A DNA stretch of 5,815 bases from Bacillaceae bacterium (GTDB lineage: Bacteria > Bacillota > Bacilli > Bacillales > Amphibacillaceae). Both the position numbers and the translations under genes were made by a program. The stretch is from NCBI GenBank assembly GCA_030152985.1, contig JASLIE010000021.1:1-5815 (forward strand), read 5' to 3'. Positions 1 to 5,325 of this stretch are shown here, piece by piece (the stretch's first letter is position 1; each line of letters opens with the position of its first letter). The notes beneath the pieces were generated by a model, which saw nothing but the letters and a program-made list of their open reading frames with translations, had not been told where the DNA came from and did not search any database.

Positions 1-79
1 ATTTCAATTCGATCTTTCTTTTCGATAAATAATTTGTTTGCATCAAATTTTGTATCGAAAAGAAAGATCGAATTGAAAT
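1..79. repeat. Perfect 27-bp inverted repeat at window edge (probable fold-back artefact)
   Basis: Bases 1-27 are the exact reverse complement of bases 53-79, with a 25-base centre at 28-52. The right arm is coding sequence of ctaA. Read forward, the centre gives a TAA at 30-32 and an unlikely peptide. Read as its reverse complement and joined to base 53, it stays open in the ctaA frame and encodes K-F-D-A-N-K-L-F ahead of I-E-K-K-D-R, which suits the basic loop before the fifth membrane helix of CtaA. Bases 1-52 are therefore most likely the antisense copy of the true upstream gene sequence, joined back to front at about 52/53, as in a chimeric read or contig-end fold-back. A real invertible element is the less likely alternative. 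Confidence 0.85.
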
Positions 80-527
80 TTATTTACTTACTCTTTTTAC
101 AATCGGTGTCGTTTATACAGGCGCACTCGTTCGTCATACAGATGCGAGTCTAGTATGTACGAGTTGGCCATTTTGTGACAACACTGCCCCATTTGCTTTC
201 GGAGAATACAATTTCTTTCAATGGGTTCAAATGGGACATCGCTTAGCAGCCCTTATTTTATTCATCTGGACAATCAGCTTTTTAATTAAAGTGCTTAAAA
301 ATTATAAACATAGTCGCATCATGTACTGGGGCTGGATTATTACAACAAGTTTAATTATTTTACAAGTACTCTTCGGTGCACTTGTTATTATAAATGGAAC
401 GAACCTGGGTATTGATGCTAATATTACGCTTTTTGTTGCTCTAATGCATGCACTTGTTATTACATGTTATTTCGGGATGTTAAGTTATTACGTCTTACTT
501 TCTTCACGAAGTGCTAAACAAAAATAA
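53..527 (+). CDS. ctaA: Heme A synthase, C-terminal half (5' end lost at the contig edge)
   Basis: CtaA (COX15/CtaA family) is a membrane enzyme that oxidises heme O to heme A for aa3-type cytochrome oxidase. The visible 157 residues correspond to the second four-helix half of a protein usually about 300 residues long. Helix 5 (IYLLTLFTIGVVYTGALV) leads into the loop RHTDASLVCTSWPFC, which carries the family's C-x5-C pair. Helix 6 opens with the heme-ligand motif MGHRLAA, helix 7 spans YWGWIITTSL to ALVIING, and helix 8 holds the second conserved His in ALMHALV. The first in-frame ATG (231) lies inside helix 6 and is not a start; the frame is open back to the edge repeat. The gene is convergent with the rlu/ftsW unit, as ctaA is opposed to ftsW in Bacillus, but pycA is not between them. 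Family assignment is firm; the 5' truncation is assembly-related by inference. Confidence 0.92.
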
Positions 528-528
528 T

Positions 529-562
529 AAAAGGAAGCAAACTAAAGTGTTTGCTTCCTTTT
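529..562. terminator. Bidirectional rho-independent terminator between ctaA and rlu
   Basis: A 14-bp perfect stem (529-542 with 549-562) encloses a TAAAGT loop. Its GC-containing core is GGAAGCAAAC, and the outer stem is A/T-only on both sides. The right arm ends in TTTTTT for transcripts from ctaA. On the other strand the stem is followed by TTATTATTTTTG for transcripts from the pseudouridine synthase, whose stop codon abuts it at 563. It serves both convergent genes. Confidence 0.9.
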
Positions 563-1231
563 TTAATACAAATCCCATGGATATACTGTTGGTGGATCTG
601 TTTTAAATGTCATGACTTCTTTGGTCGTTGGGTGCTTAAAGCTTAACTCATGTGCCCACAAAGCAATTTGTTGCCCTACTTGATTAAGCTCTTCCCCATA
701 TTTTTGATCGCCATAAATTGGATGACCTAGATGAGCTAATTGAACACGAATTTGATGTGAGCGACCTGTTTCAAGCTTAACTTCTAATAAAGAGAGATTA
801 TTTTTTATTCCTATTGTCTTATAAGTTAATCTTGCTTCTTTACTCCCTTTAACTTTATTAGAAACAACACTTACATAGTTACGTCGATGATCCTTTAATA
901 AATGATCGACAAGCCTACCCTCTTTTTCTTTCATCACACCTCTTGTAACAACAAGATACTTACGTTCAATCACTCGCCTCCTTAATTGGTCTGATAAACG
1001 CCCAGCTGCTTTAGATGTTTTAGCAAAAACTATAACTCCACCAACTGGACGATCAAGACGGTGAACAAGACTTAAAAAAACATTTCCAGGTTTATTATAC
1101 TTTGTTTTTATATAAGCTTTCAATTCTGTCAGTAAATCAGGATCTGAAGTCTGATCTTCTTGAACTAACATATTGATAGGTTTTTCAACAACTAATAAGT
1201 GATTGTCTTCATAAATGACTTTAATTTGCAT
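563..1231 (-). CDS. RluA/RluD-family pseudouridine synthase (single catalytic domain)
   Basis: The enzyme isomerises uridine to pseudouridine in rRNA or tRNA in the cytoplasm. The 222-residue product is the catalytic domain alone, with no N-terminal S4 RNA-binding domain, so it is shorter than RluC/RluD (about 300). Visible motifs are the entry strand VIYEDNHLLVVEKP (5-18), the catalytic Asp60 in HRLDRPVGG (57-65), the block TGRSHQIRVQLAHLGHPIYGD (155-175), and the closing LWAHELSFKHP (191-201). HRLDRP resembles the TruC subgroup (tRNA U65) as well as short Bacillales RluA proteins, so the target base is not assigned. The start is ATG 1231, with AAGGAG six bases upstream. The in-frame ATG at 1246 precedes that Shine-Dalgarno and has none of its own. 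The start lies 18 bases after the ftsW stop, so the gene is probably co-transcribed with ftsW. Confidence 0.9.
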   Translation of the reverse strand: MQIKVIYEDNHLLVVEKPINMLVQEDQTSDPDLLTELKAYIKTKYNKPGNVFLSLVHRLDRPVGGVIVFAKTSKAAGRLSDQLRRRVIERKYLVVTRGVMKEKEGRLVDHLLKDHRRNYVSVVSNKVKGSKEARLTYKTIGIKNNLSLLEVKLETGRSHQIRVQLAHLGHPIYGDQKYGEELNQVGQQIALWAHELSFKHPTTKEVMTFKTDPPTVYPWDLY

Positions 1232-1237
1232 ATAAAT

Positions 1238-1243
1238 CTCCTT
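1238..1243 (-). promoter_or_regulatory. Shine-Dalgarno fixing the rlu start at 1231
   Basis: AAGGAG lies six bases before ATG 1231. It sits inside the longer frame that would begin at ATG 1246. The nearest alternative purine block (GGAGG near 1262) is 16 bases from ATG 1246, too far to serve it. Confidence 0.8.
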
Positions 1244-1249
1244 CATTTT

Positions 1250-2443
1250 TTAAGACGTTTTTCCTCCTGGATAAACGACTGGTCGAGATCGAATAAATTC
1301 TTCAGGTGGTGCTTTTTCATTTGAAGGATTAGGCTCGTTATCTTTTTCATTTATTTGTTTTGCTATATTATTCAAGATACCTGTCGCAGCAAACATTAAA
1401 ATAATCGAAGAACCTCCGTAACTTATAAACGGTAAGGGTACCCCTGTAATTGGTAATATACCACTAATCGAACCAAGATTAATCAAAGCTTGAGCACCAA
1501 TCATTGTAGAAATTCCAATGGCTAAAAGTGTTCCAAAACGATCAACACTTTTTGTTGATAAATACAATCCTCTTAAAACAATTGCTGCTAAAATTCCAAT
1601 GGTTAAAATACTTCCGACTATCCCAAGCTCTTCAGCTATAATAGACATAATAAAGTCGGTATGTGCTCCCCAAAGATAGCCTAACTTTTGAACACTTTTA
1701 CCTAATCCCTCACCTGAAAGTCCACTATTGCCTATCGCTAAATAAGATTGAATTAAATGAAAGCCCTCTTCCTCTGGAGATTCAAATGGACGATAAGCTC
1801 CGGTAAATCTGCCTATTCGTGTATCAGTTAACTTTGTCAGAGCTAATAAGCCAATTGCAGCAATTGTAAGTAAGGCTAAGCCTAGTAGATGTTTTACACG
1901 TAATCCAGCACTGATAACAATTGCAGCAATTGCAGTTAAGATGATCCCAATCGTTCCTAAATCCGGTTGAAAAAATATCAAAACAAGTGCGAATCCGACT
2001 AACCCTAAGGGCGGTAAGGCTTCTTTGGTTAAGTTATTTAATTTATGTTCTTTTTTAGCATAGACCGAAGATAAATAAATAATTAAGCCAAGTTTTGCAA
2101 ACTCTGCTGGTTGGAAATTAAAACTACCTATTCGAATTGCTCGTGTTGCATTATTAATCGTTTCACCAAAGAAAAGGACTGAGGCTAATAGGAGAAGCGT
2201 CACACCAATGATTAAGCCATCAAACCTTTGTAATTTTTGATATTTAAATTTTGATAAGAACAAAAAAATTATTATGCCTATAACAAAAAACAATAATTGC
2301 TTTTTCAAAAAATAAGTGCTTCCTAATCCCGCTACTGAAGCAGTAACCATACTCGCACTATAAACCATAACGACACCAAAACCACCTAATAAAATAGGAA
2401 GTATCATCAGTGTGTAATCATGGTTATTAAAAATCTTTTTCAT
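1250..2443 (-). CDS. ftsW: Septal peptidoglycan glycosyltransferase FtsW (SEDS family; YlaO type)
   Basis: SEDS-family polytopic membrane protein that polymerises lipid II into glycan strands, at the division septum with a class B penicillin-binding protein. The 397 residues are normal length, with about ten hydrophobic helices starting at residue 10. Diagnostic blocks are NNATRAIRIGSFNFQPAEFAKL (97-118, the RxxxxG...QPxE motif), FFQPDLGT (157-164) with the conserved Asp161, GFHLIQSYLAIGNSGLSG (227-244), GYLWGAHTDFIMSIIAEELG (255-274), and GVPLPFISYGGSS (334-346). The cytoplasmic C-terminal tail (about 363-397) is acidic and proline-rich. FtsW, RodA and SpoVE are similar; FtsW/YlaO is chosen because of the GYLWGAHTDF segment and the neighbouring ylaN and ctaA. 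The start ATG 2443 has GAGGTG just upstream and its own promoter. The pseudouridine synthase follows closely in the same direction. Confidence 0.92.
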   Translation of the reverse strand: MKKIFNNHDYTLMILPILLGGFGVVMVYSASMVTASVAGLGSTYFLKKQLLFFVIGIIIFLFLSKFKYQKLQRFDGLIIGVTLLLLASVLFFGETINNATRAIRIGSFNFQPAEFAKLGLIIYLSSVYAKKEHKLNNLTKEALPPLGLVGFALVLIFFQPDLGTIGIILTAIAAIVISAGLRVKHLLGLALLTIAAIGLLALTKLTDTRIGRFTGAYRPFESPEEEGFHLIQSYLAIGNSGLSGEGLGKSVQKLGYLWGAHTDFIMSIIAEELGIVGSILTIGILAAIVLRGLYLSTKSVDRFGTLLAIGISTMIGAQALINLGSISGILPITGVPLPFISYGGSSIILMFAATGILNNIAKQINEKDNEPNPSNEKAPPEEFIRSRPVVYPGGKTS

Positions 2444-2481
2444 ATTTTCACCTCTACAACTTACCTCGGTTAATTATTTAC

Positions 2482-2490
2482 ATTATAACA
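2482..2490 (-). promoter_or_regulatory. Extended -10 promoter of ftsW
   Basis: On the minus strand the site reads TGTTATAAT, a perfect TATAAT preceded by the TGn extension typical of vegetative SigA promoters that depend little on a -35 box. No good -35 hexamer lies 16-18 bases upstream (AAGAGT at 17). It sits about 40 bases before the ftsW ATG, downstream of the ylaN terminator. Confidence 0.65.
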
Positions 2491-2521
2491 TAGGAGCGAA
2501 ACTAACTCTTAACAAATAAAA

Positions 2522-2545
2522 AAACTTTGCTCGCAAGCAAAGTTT
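2522..2545 (-). terminator. Rho-independent terminator of ylaN
   Basis: A 10-bp perfect stem (2522-2531 with 2536-2545) has a four-base loop. On the minus strand it is followed by TTTTTTATTTGTT. It begins 22 bases after the ylaN stop and separates ylaN transcription from the ftsW promoter. The plus-strand side lacks a T-run, so it acts in one direction. Confidence 0.88.
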
Positions 2546-2567
2546 AAATTATGCCAATCTATTTAAC

Positions 2568-2846
2568 TTATGTGCTTTGTGCTGATTCATGTAATACATT
2601 AAGTTTTTTCTCAAGATTGTCTAATAGCGCCTTTCCCTTTGCTTCTTCAACTAATCCTAAACGAACAGCAAAATCGATTTCTCGAGACAAACCAAACATC
2701 TGTGTATCAAGAACCTCTTCATATAAAGGACACTGTGGCATCATAAAGTTATCTATTTGAACCTCAATTAAGCGCAGTATCTTACGAGCGTCTTCTTCTA
2801 ATAATGCATAAGCCGCTTCTTGTTGCTTATTATTTAGAGATATCAA
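2568..2846 (-). CDS. ylaN: YlaN family protein (DUF1507), iron homeostasis / Fur partner
   Basis: A small cytoplasmic Firmicutes protein of about 92 residues. The signature [20 protein letters not shown] and the following [10 protein letters not shown] are nearly identical to B. subtilis YlaN as I remember it. The family is essential under low iron; it has been reported to bind Fe(II) and to act on the Fur repressor, relieving Fur repression. The start chosen is TTG 2846: GGAGG lies eight bases upstream, and the resulting length matches the 93-residue family. Alternatives in frame are ATG 2861 (97 residues, weak AGGA) and GTG 2867 (99 residues); both add a hydrophobic EAICLISL stretch unlike the family. 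An out-of-frame ATG at 2849 shares the same GGAGG. A possible weak promoter lies upstream (TTGCTT at 2914-2919, TAATAT at 2891-2896). The gap to cls is 83 bases with no terminator, so read-through from cls is possible. Confidence 0.93.
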   Translation of the reverse strand: MISLNNKQQEAAYALLEEDARKILRLIEVQIDNFMMPQCPLYEEVLDTQMFGLSREIDFAVRLGLVEEAKGKALLDNLEKKLNVLHESAQST

Positions 2847-2859
2847 GCATATCGCCTCC
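2844..2859 (-). promoter_or_regulatory. ylaN ribosome-binding site with overlapping ATG minigene
   Basis: GGAGG (2855-2859) lies eight bases before TTG 2846, the likely ylaN start, and five bases before an out-of-frame ATG at 2849. That ATG opens a six-codon frame (M-L-D-I-S-K) ending in TAA inside ylaN. The arrangement suggests low or competed initiation of ylaN. The layout is seen directly; any regulatory role is inference. Confidence 0.5.
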
Positions 2860-2929
2860 ATCCACACTTCCTAAAATTCTCTTAACTATAATATTAACTT
2901 GATTAAGAAGATAAAGCAAATTAATAATA

Positions 2930-4447
2930 TCATAAGATTGGTGAGAGTAAACTAGATAAAGATTCTTTTAAGCGAATCGTAAAAGGCTTGTTTTCCATGT
3001 CGGATTTAGTATATAAATTACTGTCAGTTAGGTCTTGATTAAAGTCACTGATTAAATGTTTTATTGCATCAGTTTCATTGTATAAAAACACCATTAGCTC
3101 ATGATTTAACCTGAAACTTCTAACGTCAAAATTAGCCGTTCCAATTGCAGCTCTGTTACCATCAACAATCATAAGTTTAGCATGAATAAATGAGTCTTTA
3201 TCGTAAGCATACACTTTTGCACCTGCACTTAGCATTGTTTCAATGTAAGCATTACTACCATGAAATGAGATACCACGGTCTCCTTTTCCAGGTAAAATAA
3301 TTCGAACGTCAACACCACTCATTGCCACACGTCTAATTACTGCCAATGATTCATCATCTGGAACAAAATAAGGTGAGAGTAACCATACTGATTCTTGAGC
3401 TGAATCAATTAAATCAAGCATTGAATCTCTTACTAATCGTTCCTCGTCATAGGGACCGCCATAAATAACCTGTGCCCATTCATCACCTGTAGGCCTCGGT
3501 GAAAAATATTTCTGATAACCGATCTCATTAATGAACGGCTCTGCCGCACCCTCTTTATTTAAAACATATACCCAATCAATAATAAATGATTCTTGAAGCT
3601 CTTTGACAGCTAATCCAGTGATTTTCAAGTGGGTATCACGCCAAAAGTGAAAATTAGCTGTATTTGACCTGTATTCCTCACCAACATTTAGGCCCCCAGT
3701 AAAGCCAACTTGACCATCTACTACAATGATTTTTCGGTGATTTCTTAAATTAGCTGTTCGAATAACCCAAGGAGAAAAAACCGGATCATATGCTCGTACC
3801 ATCACATTTGCATCAATCATCGGCTTTAGAAACTCATCCTTTAAGGCATGTGAACCGAGACCGTCATATAAAAATCTAACCTCTACACCTTGCTTTGATT
3901 TTTCGATTAAGATATCACGAATTTCTGTTGAAATTTCATCCATTCGATAAATATAATATTGAATATGTATATGGTCCTTAGCCTGTCTGAGCGCTTCTAA
4001 TTTCGCTTTAAAAGTCGCATCACCATTTGTTAAGATTTCAATCTTATTACCTGGCAAAGGCATAATTTCAGTAAGATGAGCGAGCTTCATGGAAAGTTCT
4101 GGTGCATCTCTACCTGGTTGTTCTATATTCTGATGCGTTTTATCAATTATTTTTTTCACTTCAGCAATTTGAGCAGGCTGAAATTGTCTCGTTTGCGGAT
4201 TTCTTCCAAGCATTAAGTAAATTAAAGTACCAATTACAGGGAGTATGAATATAACTAAAATCCAAGCAACTTTTGAGTTTGTTCCACGTTTATCAACAAA
4301 CAACAAACGAAATGAAATCACAATACCGATTAATTGAATTATTGCTCCTAAAATGATAAATAAGGGGGTTGACCATTTAGTTATGATAAAAACAAGTGCG
4401 CCAACGACAAGTAAAAGTCCGATTGCTTGAGTAATATGATGTCTCAT
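2930..4447 (-). CDS. cls: Cardiolipin synthase (phospholipase D superfamily)
   Basis: Membrane enzyme that condenses two phosphatidylglycerol molecules to cardiolipin and glycerol. The 505-residue product has an N-terminal membrane region with hydrophobic stretches near 9-23, 28-50 and 60-80. Two phospholipase D domains follow. Each carries the catalytic HxKx4D motif: H237-K239-D244 in NHRKIIVVDG and H422-K424-D429 in HAKLMIVDG, each followed by the Gly/Ser/Asn stretch (GGLN, GTANFD). Length and order are standard for bacterial Cls-A-type enzymes. The start is ATG 4447, with AGGAG seven bases upstream. The in-frame ATG at 4462 precedes that site and is rejected. Paralogues are common in Bacillales (clsA, ywjE, ywiE), so the exact orthologue is not assigned. 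It occupies the place of glsA2/ylaM in the B. subtilis order, and no terminator is seen before ylaN. Confidence 0.93.
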   Translation of the reverse strand: MRHHITQAIGLLLVVGALVFIITKWSTPLFIILGAIIQLIGIVISFRLLFVDKRGTNSKVAWILVIFILPVIGTLIYLMLGRNPQTRQFQPAQIAEVKKIIDKTHQNIEQPGRDAPELSMKLAHLTEIMPLPGNKIEILTNGDATFKAKLEALRQAKDHIHIQYYIYRMDEISTEIRDILIEKSKQGVEVRFLYDGLGSHALKDEFLKPMIDANVMVRAYDPVFSPWVIRTANLRNHRKIIVVDGQVGFTGGLNVGEEYRSNTANFHFWRDTHLKITGLAVKELQESFIIDWVYVLNKEGAAEPFINEIGYQKYFSPRPTGDEWAQVIYGGPYDEERLVRDSMLDLIDSAQESVWLLSPYFVPDDESLAVIRRVAMSGVDVRIILPGKGDRGISFHGSNAYIETMLSAGAKVYAYDKDSFIHAKLMIVDGNRAAIGTANFDVRSFRLNHELMVFLYNETDAIKHLISDFNQDLTDSNLYTKSDMENKPFTIRLKESLSSLLSPIL

Positions 4448-4454
4448 TATTTTT

Positions 4455-4459
4455 CTCCT
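4455..4459 (-). promoter_or_regulatory. Shine-Dalgarno fixing the cls start at 4447
   Basis: AGGAG lies seven bases before ATG 4447 and immediately inside the frame that would start at ATG 4462. It supports the shorter protein, which begins directly ahead of the first membrane helix. Confidence 0.8.
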
Positions 4460-4516
4460 CATCTATTTTAAGTAACTTTATTTTACCCCACTTTTTTTAA
4501 ATAGTACATGCATTTT

Positions 4517-4557
4517 ATTTAATCTAAGTGAAATCCGTGATTTATCTGATTTAATCT
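4517..4557. repeat. ATTTAATCT direct repeats in the cls/ylaL divergent region
   Basis: The nine-base word ATTTAATCT occurs at 4517-4525 and again at 4549-4557. A one-base-deleted copy, ATTTATCT, is at 4540-4547. The two exact copies start 32 bases apart, close to three helical turns. They lie between the divergent cls and ylaL genes and overlap the proposed ylaL promoter, where an operator could sit. The region is very AT-rich, so chance is a real possibility. Confidence 0.35.
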
Positions 4558-4570
4558 GTTATTCTATGAT
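4542..4570 (+). promoter_or_regulatory. Possible SigA promoter of ylaL-ylaI
   Basis: TATGAT (4565-4570) matches five of six bases of the -10 consensus. With a 17-base spacer, TTATCT (4542-4547) gives a weak -35. A TAAAAT at 4576-4581 is a second -10 candidate but lacks a -35. The site lies about 33 bases before the ylaL start. Confidence 0.35.
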
Positions 4571-4587
4571 TAGTTTAAAATATGTTA

Positions 4588-4605
4588 ATTGAGGTGAAAT
4601 CATTG
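4588..4605 (+). promoter_or_regulatory. Shine-Dalgarno and TTG start of ylaL
   Basis: TTGAGGTGA (4588-4596) is a strong ribosome-binding site whose GAGGTG core is six bases from TTG 4603. It lies inside the frame that would begin at ATG 4582, and that ATG has no purine-rich site before it (only TTTAAAAT). This supports initiation at TTG. Confidence 0.7.
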
Positions 4606-5088
4606 ATTATTCAATTAGGAGGAAAGGTTAACTTCCCTATAACATTAGATGCATCAGTTTGGATTTTTGACGATCGTAAAATTTTATTTGAAGAGGCTTT
4701 CACTCAAAAAAAAGAAACAAAGGAAGACGACTCACTCAAACGTGCTGCTGAAAGATTTAATCAAGAGATTTATCAACAAAAAATAAATCCACCGATTAAT
4801 AAAAGCATTAATAAGTTTGAACGTGAAAAGATTTTAAAAAATACATACGTCATGCCAATTAAATCTTTTGTTGAATCAGCAGAATTTAAAGATGACGCTA
4901 AAAGCGTTCTTCTAACAACAAGTAAGGGCGATGTCGAAATTTCTTTAGAACAGTTGCTTAATAGTTACCTACTGTTTGCTGATAAAGGAAAACCTTTAGC
5001 AGATGAAGGTCCAGTTCACCTTTATTTTACAGACGGATCGAACAGAGATAAGCCGATTAAAGGAATTAAAAAAATAACTGTCATATAA
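4603..5088 (+). CDS. ylaL: YlaL-like conserved hypothetical protein
   Basis: A 161-residue soluble, charged protein with no signal peptide or membrane segment. It opens with IIQLGGKVNFPITLDASVWIFDD, which I recognise as the N-terminus of the YlaL-type proteins of Bacillus. A charged helical middle (about residues 40-85) is followed by a second conserved part. That part includes YVMPIKSFVESAE, the strand pair VLLTTSKGDVEISLEQLL, and GPVHLYFTDGSNRDKPIKGIKK near the C-terminus. Some family members carry an old label of peptidyl-prolyl isomerase, for which I see no sequence support; the function is unknown. The start is TTG 4603 on the strength of its Shine-Dalgarno. The gene is divergent from cls and 15 bases upstream of ylaI, with which it probably forms an operon. 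The symbol rests on remembered similarity and on context. Confidence 0.75.
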   Translation: MIIQLGGKVNFPITLDASVWIFDDRKILFEEAFTQKKETKEDDSLKRAAERFNQEIYQQKINPPINKSINKFEREKILKNTYVMPIKSFVESAEFKDDAKSVLLTTSKGDVEISLEQLLNSYLLFADKGKPLADEGPVHLYFTDGSNRDKPIKGIKKITVI

Positions 5089-5091
5089 ATT

Positions 5092-5097
5092 GAGGTG
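5092..5097 (+). promoter_or_regulatory. Shine-Dalgarno fixing the ylaI start at 5104
   Basis: GAGGTG lies six bases before ATG 5104. The GTG within it (5095-5097) is in frame and would be a false start. Confidence 0.8.
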
Positions 5098-5103
5098 ACA
5101 ACC

Positions 5104-5289
5104 ATGAATGTTAAATGTGTCCTTTGCGATAAAGTCGAAGAGATTAAAGATGACTCGACTGAAGCAAAAATGTTACGTAATCGTAGAACTCATATGTATT
5201 TATGCAAGACTTGCAATCAGCGTATCACTGATAAAACTTTAAAACGACACGCAACAGGTAACTTTAATTTATATAGCTCAAAAGAATAA
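5104..5289 (+). CDS. ylaI: YlaI family small zinc-binding protein (DUF2197)
   Basis: A 61-residue cytoplasmic protein with two cysteine pairs, C5-x2-C8 (CVLC) and C34-x2-C37 (CKTC), arranged like a four-cysteine zinc knuckle. The sequence KCVLCDKVEEIKDD, then LRNRRTHMYLCKTC, then ITDKTLKRHATGNFNLY closely follows Bacillus YlaI. The function is unknown; the fold and many basic residues make nucleic-acid or protein binding plausible, but that is inference. The start is ATG 5104, with GAGGTG six bases upstream. An in-frame GTG at 5095 falls inside that site and is rejected. The gene is second after ylaL and ends at a bidirectional terminator. In B. subtilis it is likewise convergent with ylaH. 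Confidence 0.9.
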   Translation: MNVKCVLCDKVEEIKDDSTEAKMLRNRRTHMYLCKTCNQRITDKTLKRHATGNFNLYSSKE

Positions 5290-5325
5290 AAAAACATCCT
5301 TTTATTAAAAAAGGATGTTTTTTTA
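5287..5325. terminator. Bidirectional rho-independent terminator between ylaI and ylaH
   Basis: A 17-bp stem (5287-5303 with 5309-5325) encloses a five-base loop. Its core CATCCTTTT/AAAAGGATG is flanked by seven A's on the left and seven T's on the right, so it works in both directions. It overlaps the ylaI stop codon region and abuts the stop of the minus-strand gene at 5326. Confidence 0.92.

Noticed and set aside
1..79. Invertible phase-variation switch or intrinsic terminator in front of a gene
   Set aside because: The 25-base centre is too short for known invertases, the arms carry ctaA coding sequence, there is no terminator T-run, and the repeat starts exactly at base 1. A fold-back artefact explains all of this better.
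231..527. A complete 98-residue protein starting at ATG 231
   Set aside because: The same frame upstream encodes helix 5 and the C-x5-C loop of CtaA, and ATG 231 falls within the conserved MGHRLAA heme-ligand motif. It is an internal Met of a truncated ctaA.
1232..1246. Longer start of the pseudouridine synthase at ATG 1246
   Set aside because: The only good ribosome-binding site, AAGGAG, lies downstream of it and serves ATG 1231.
2551..2760. 69-residue plus-strand frame
   Set aside because: It lies antisense to ylaN, has no Shine-Dalgarno, and its composition (many Ser and Phe) is that of a shadow. The ylaN frame is strongly conserved.
4448..4462. Longer start of cls at ATG 4462
   Set aside because: AGGAG lies inside that extension and is correctly spaced for ATG 4447.
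4582..4602. ylaL start at ATG 4582
   Set aside because: No Shine-Dalgarno precedes it. GAGGTG lies within the extension, and the family N-terminus matches MIIQLGGKVNFP from TTG 4603.
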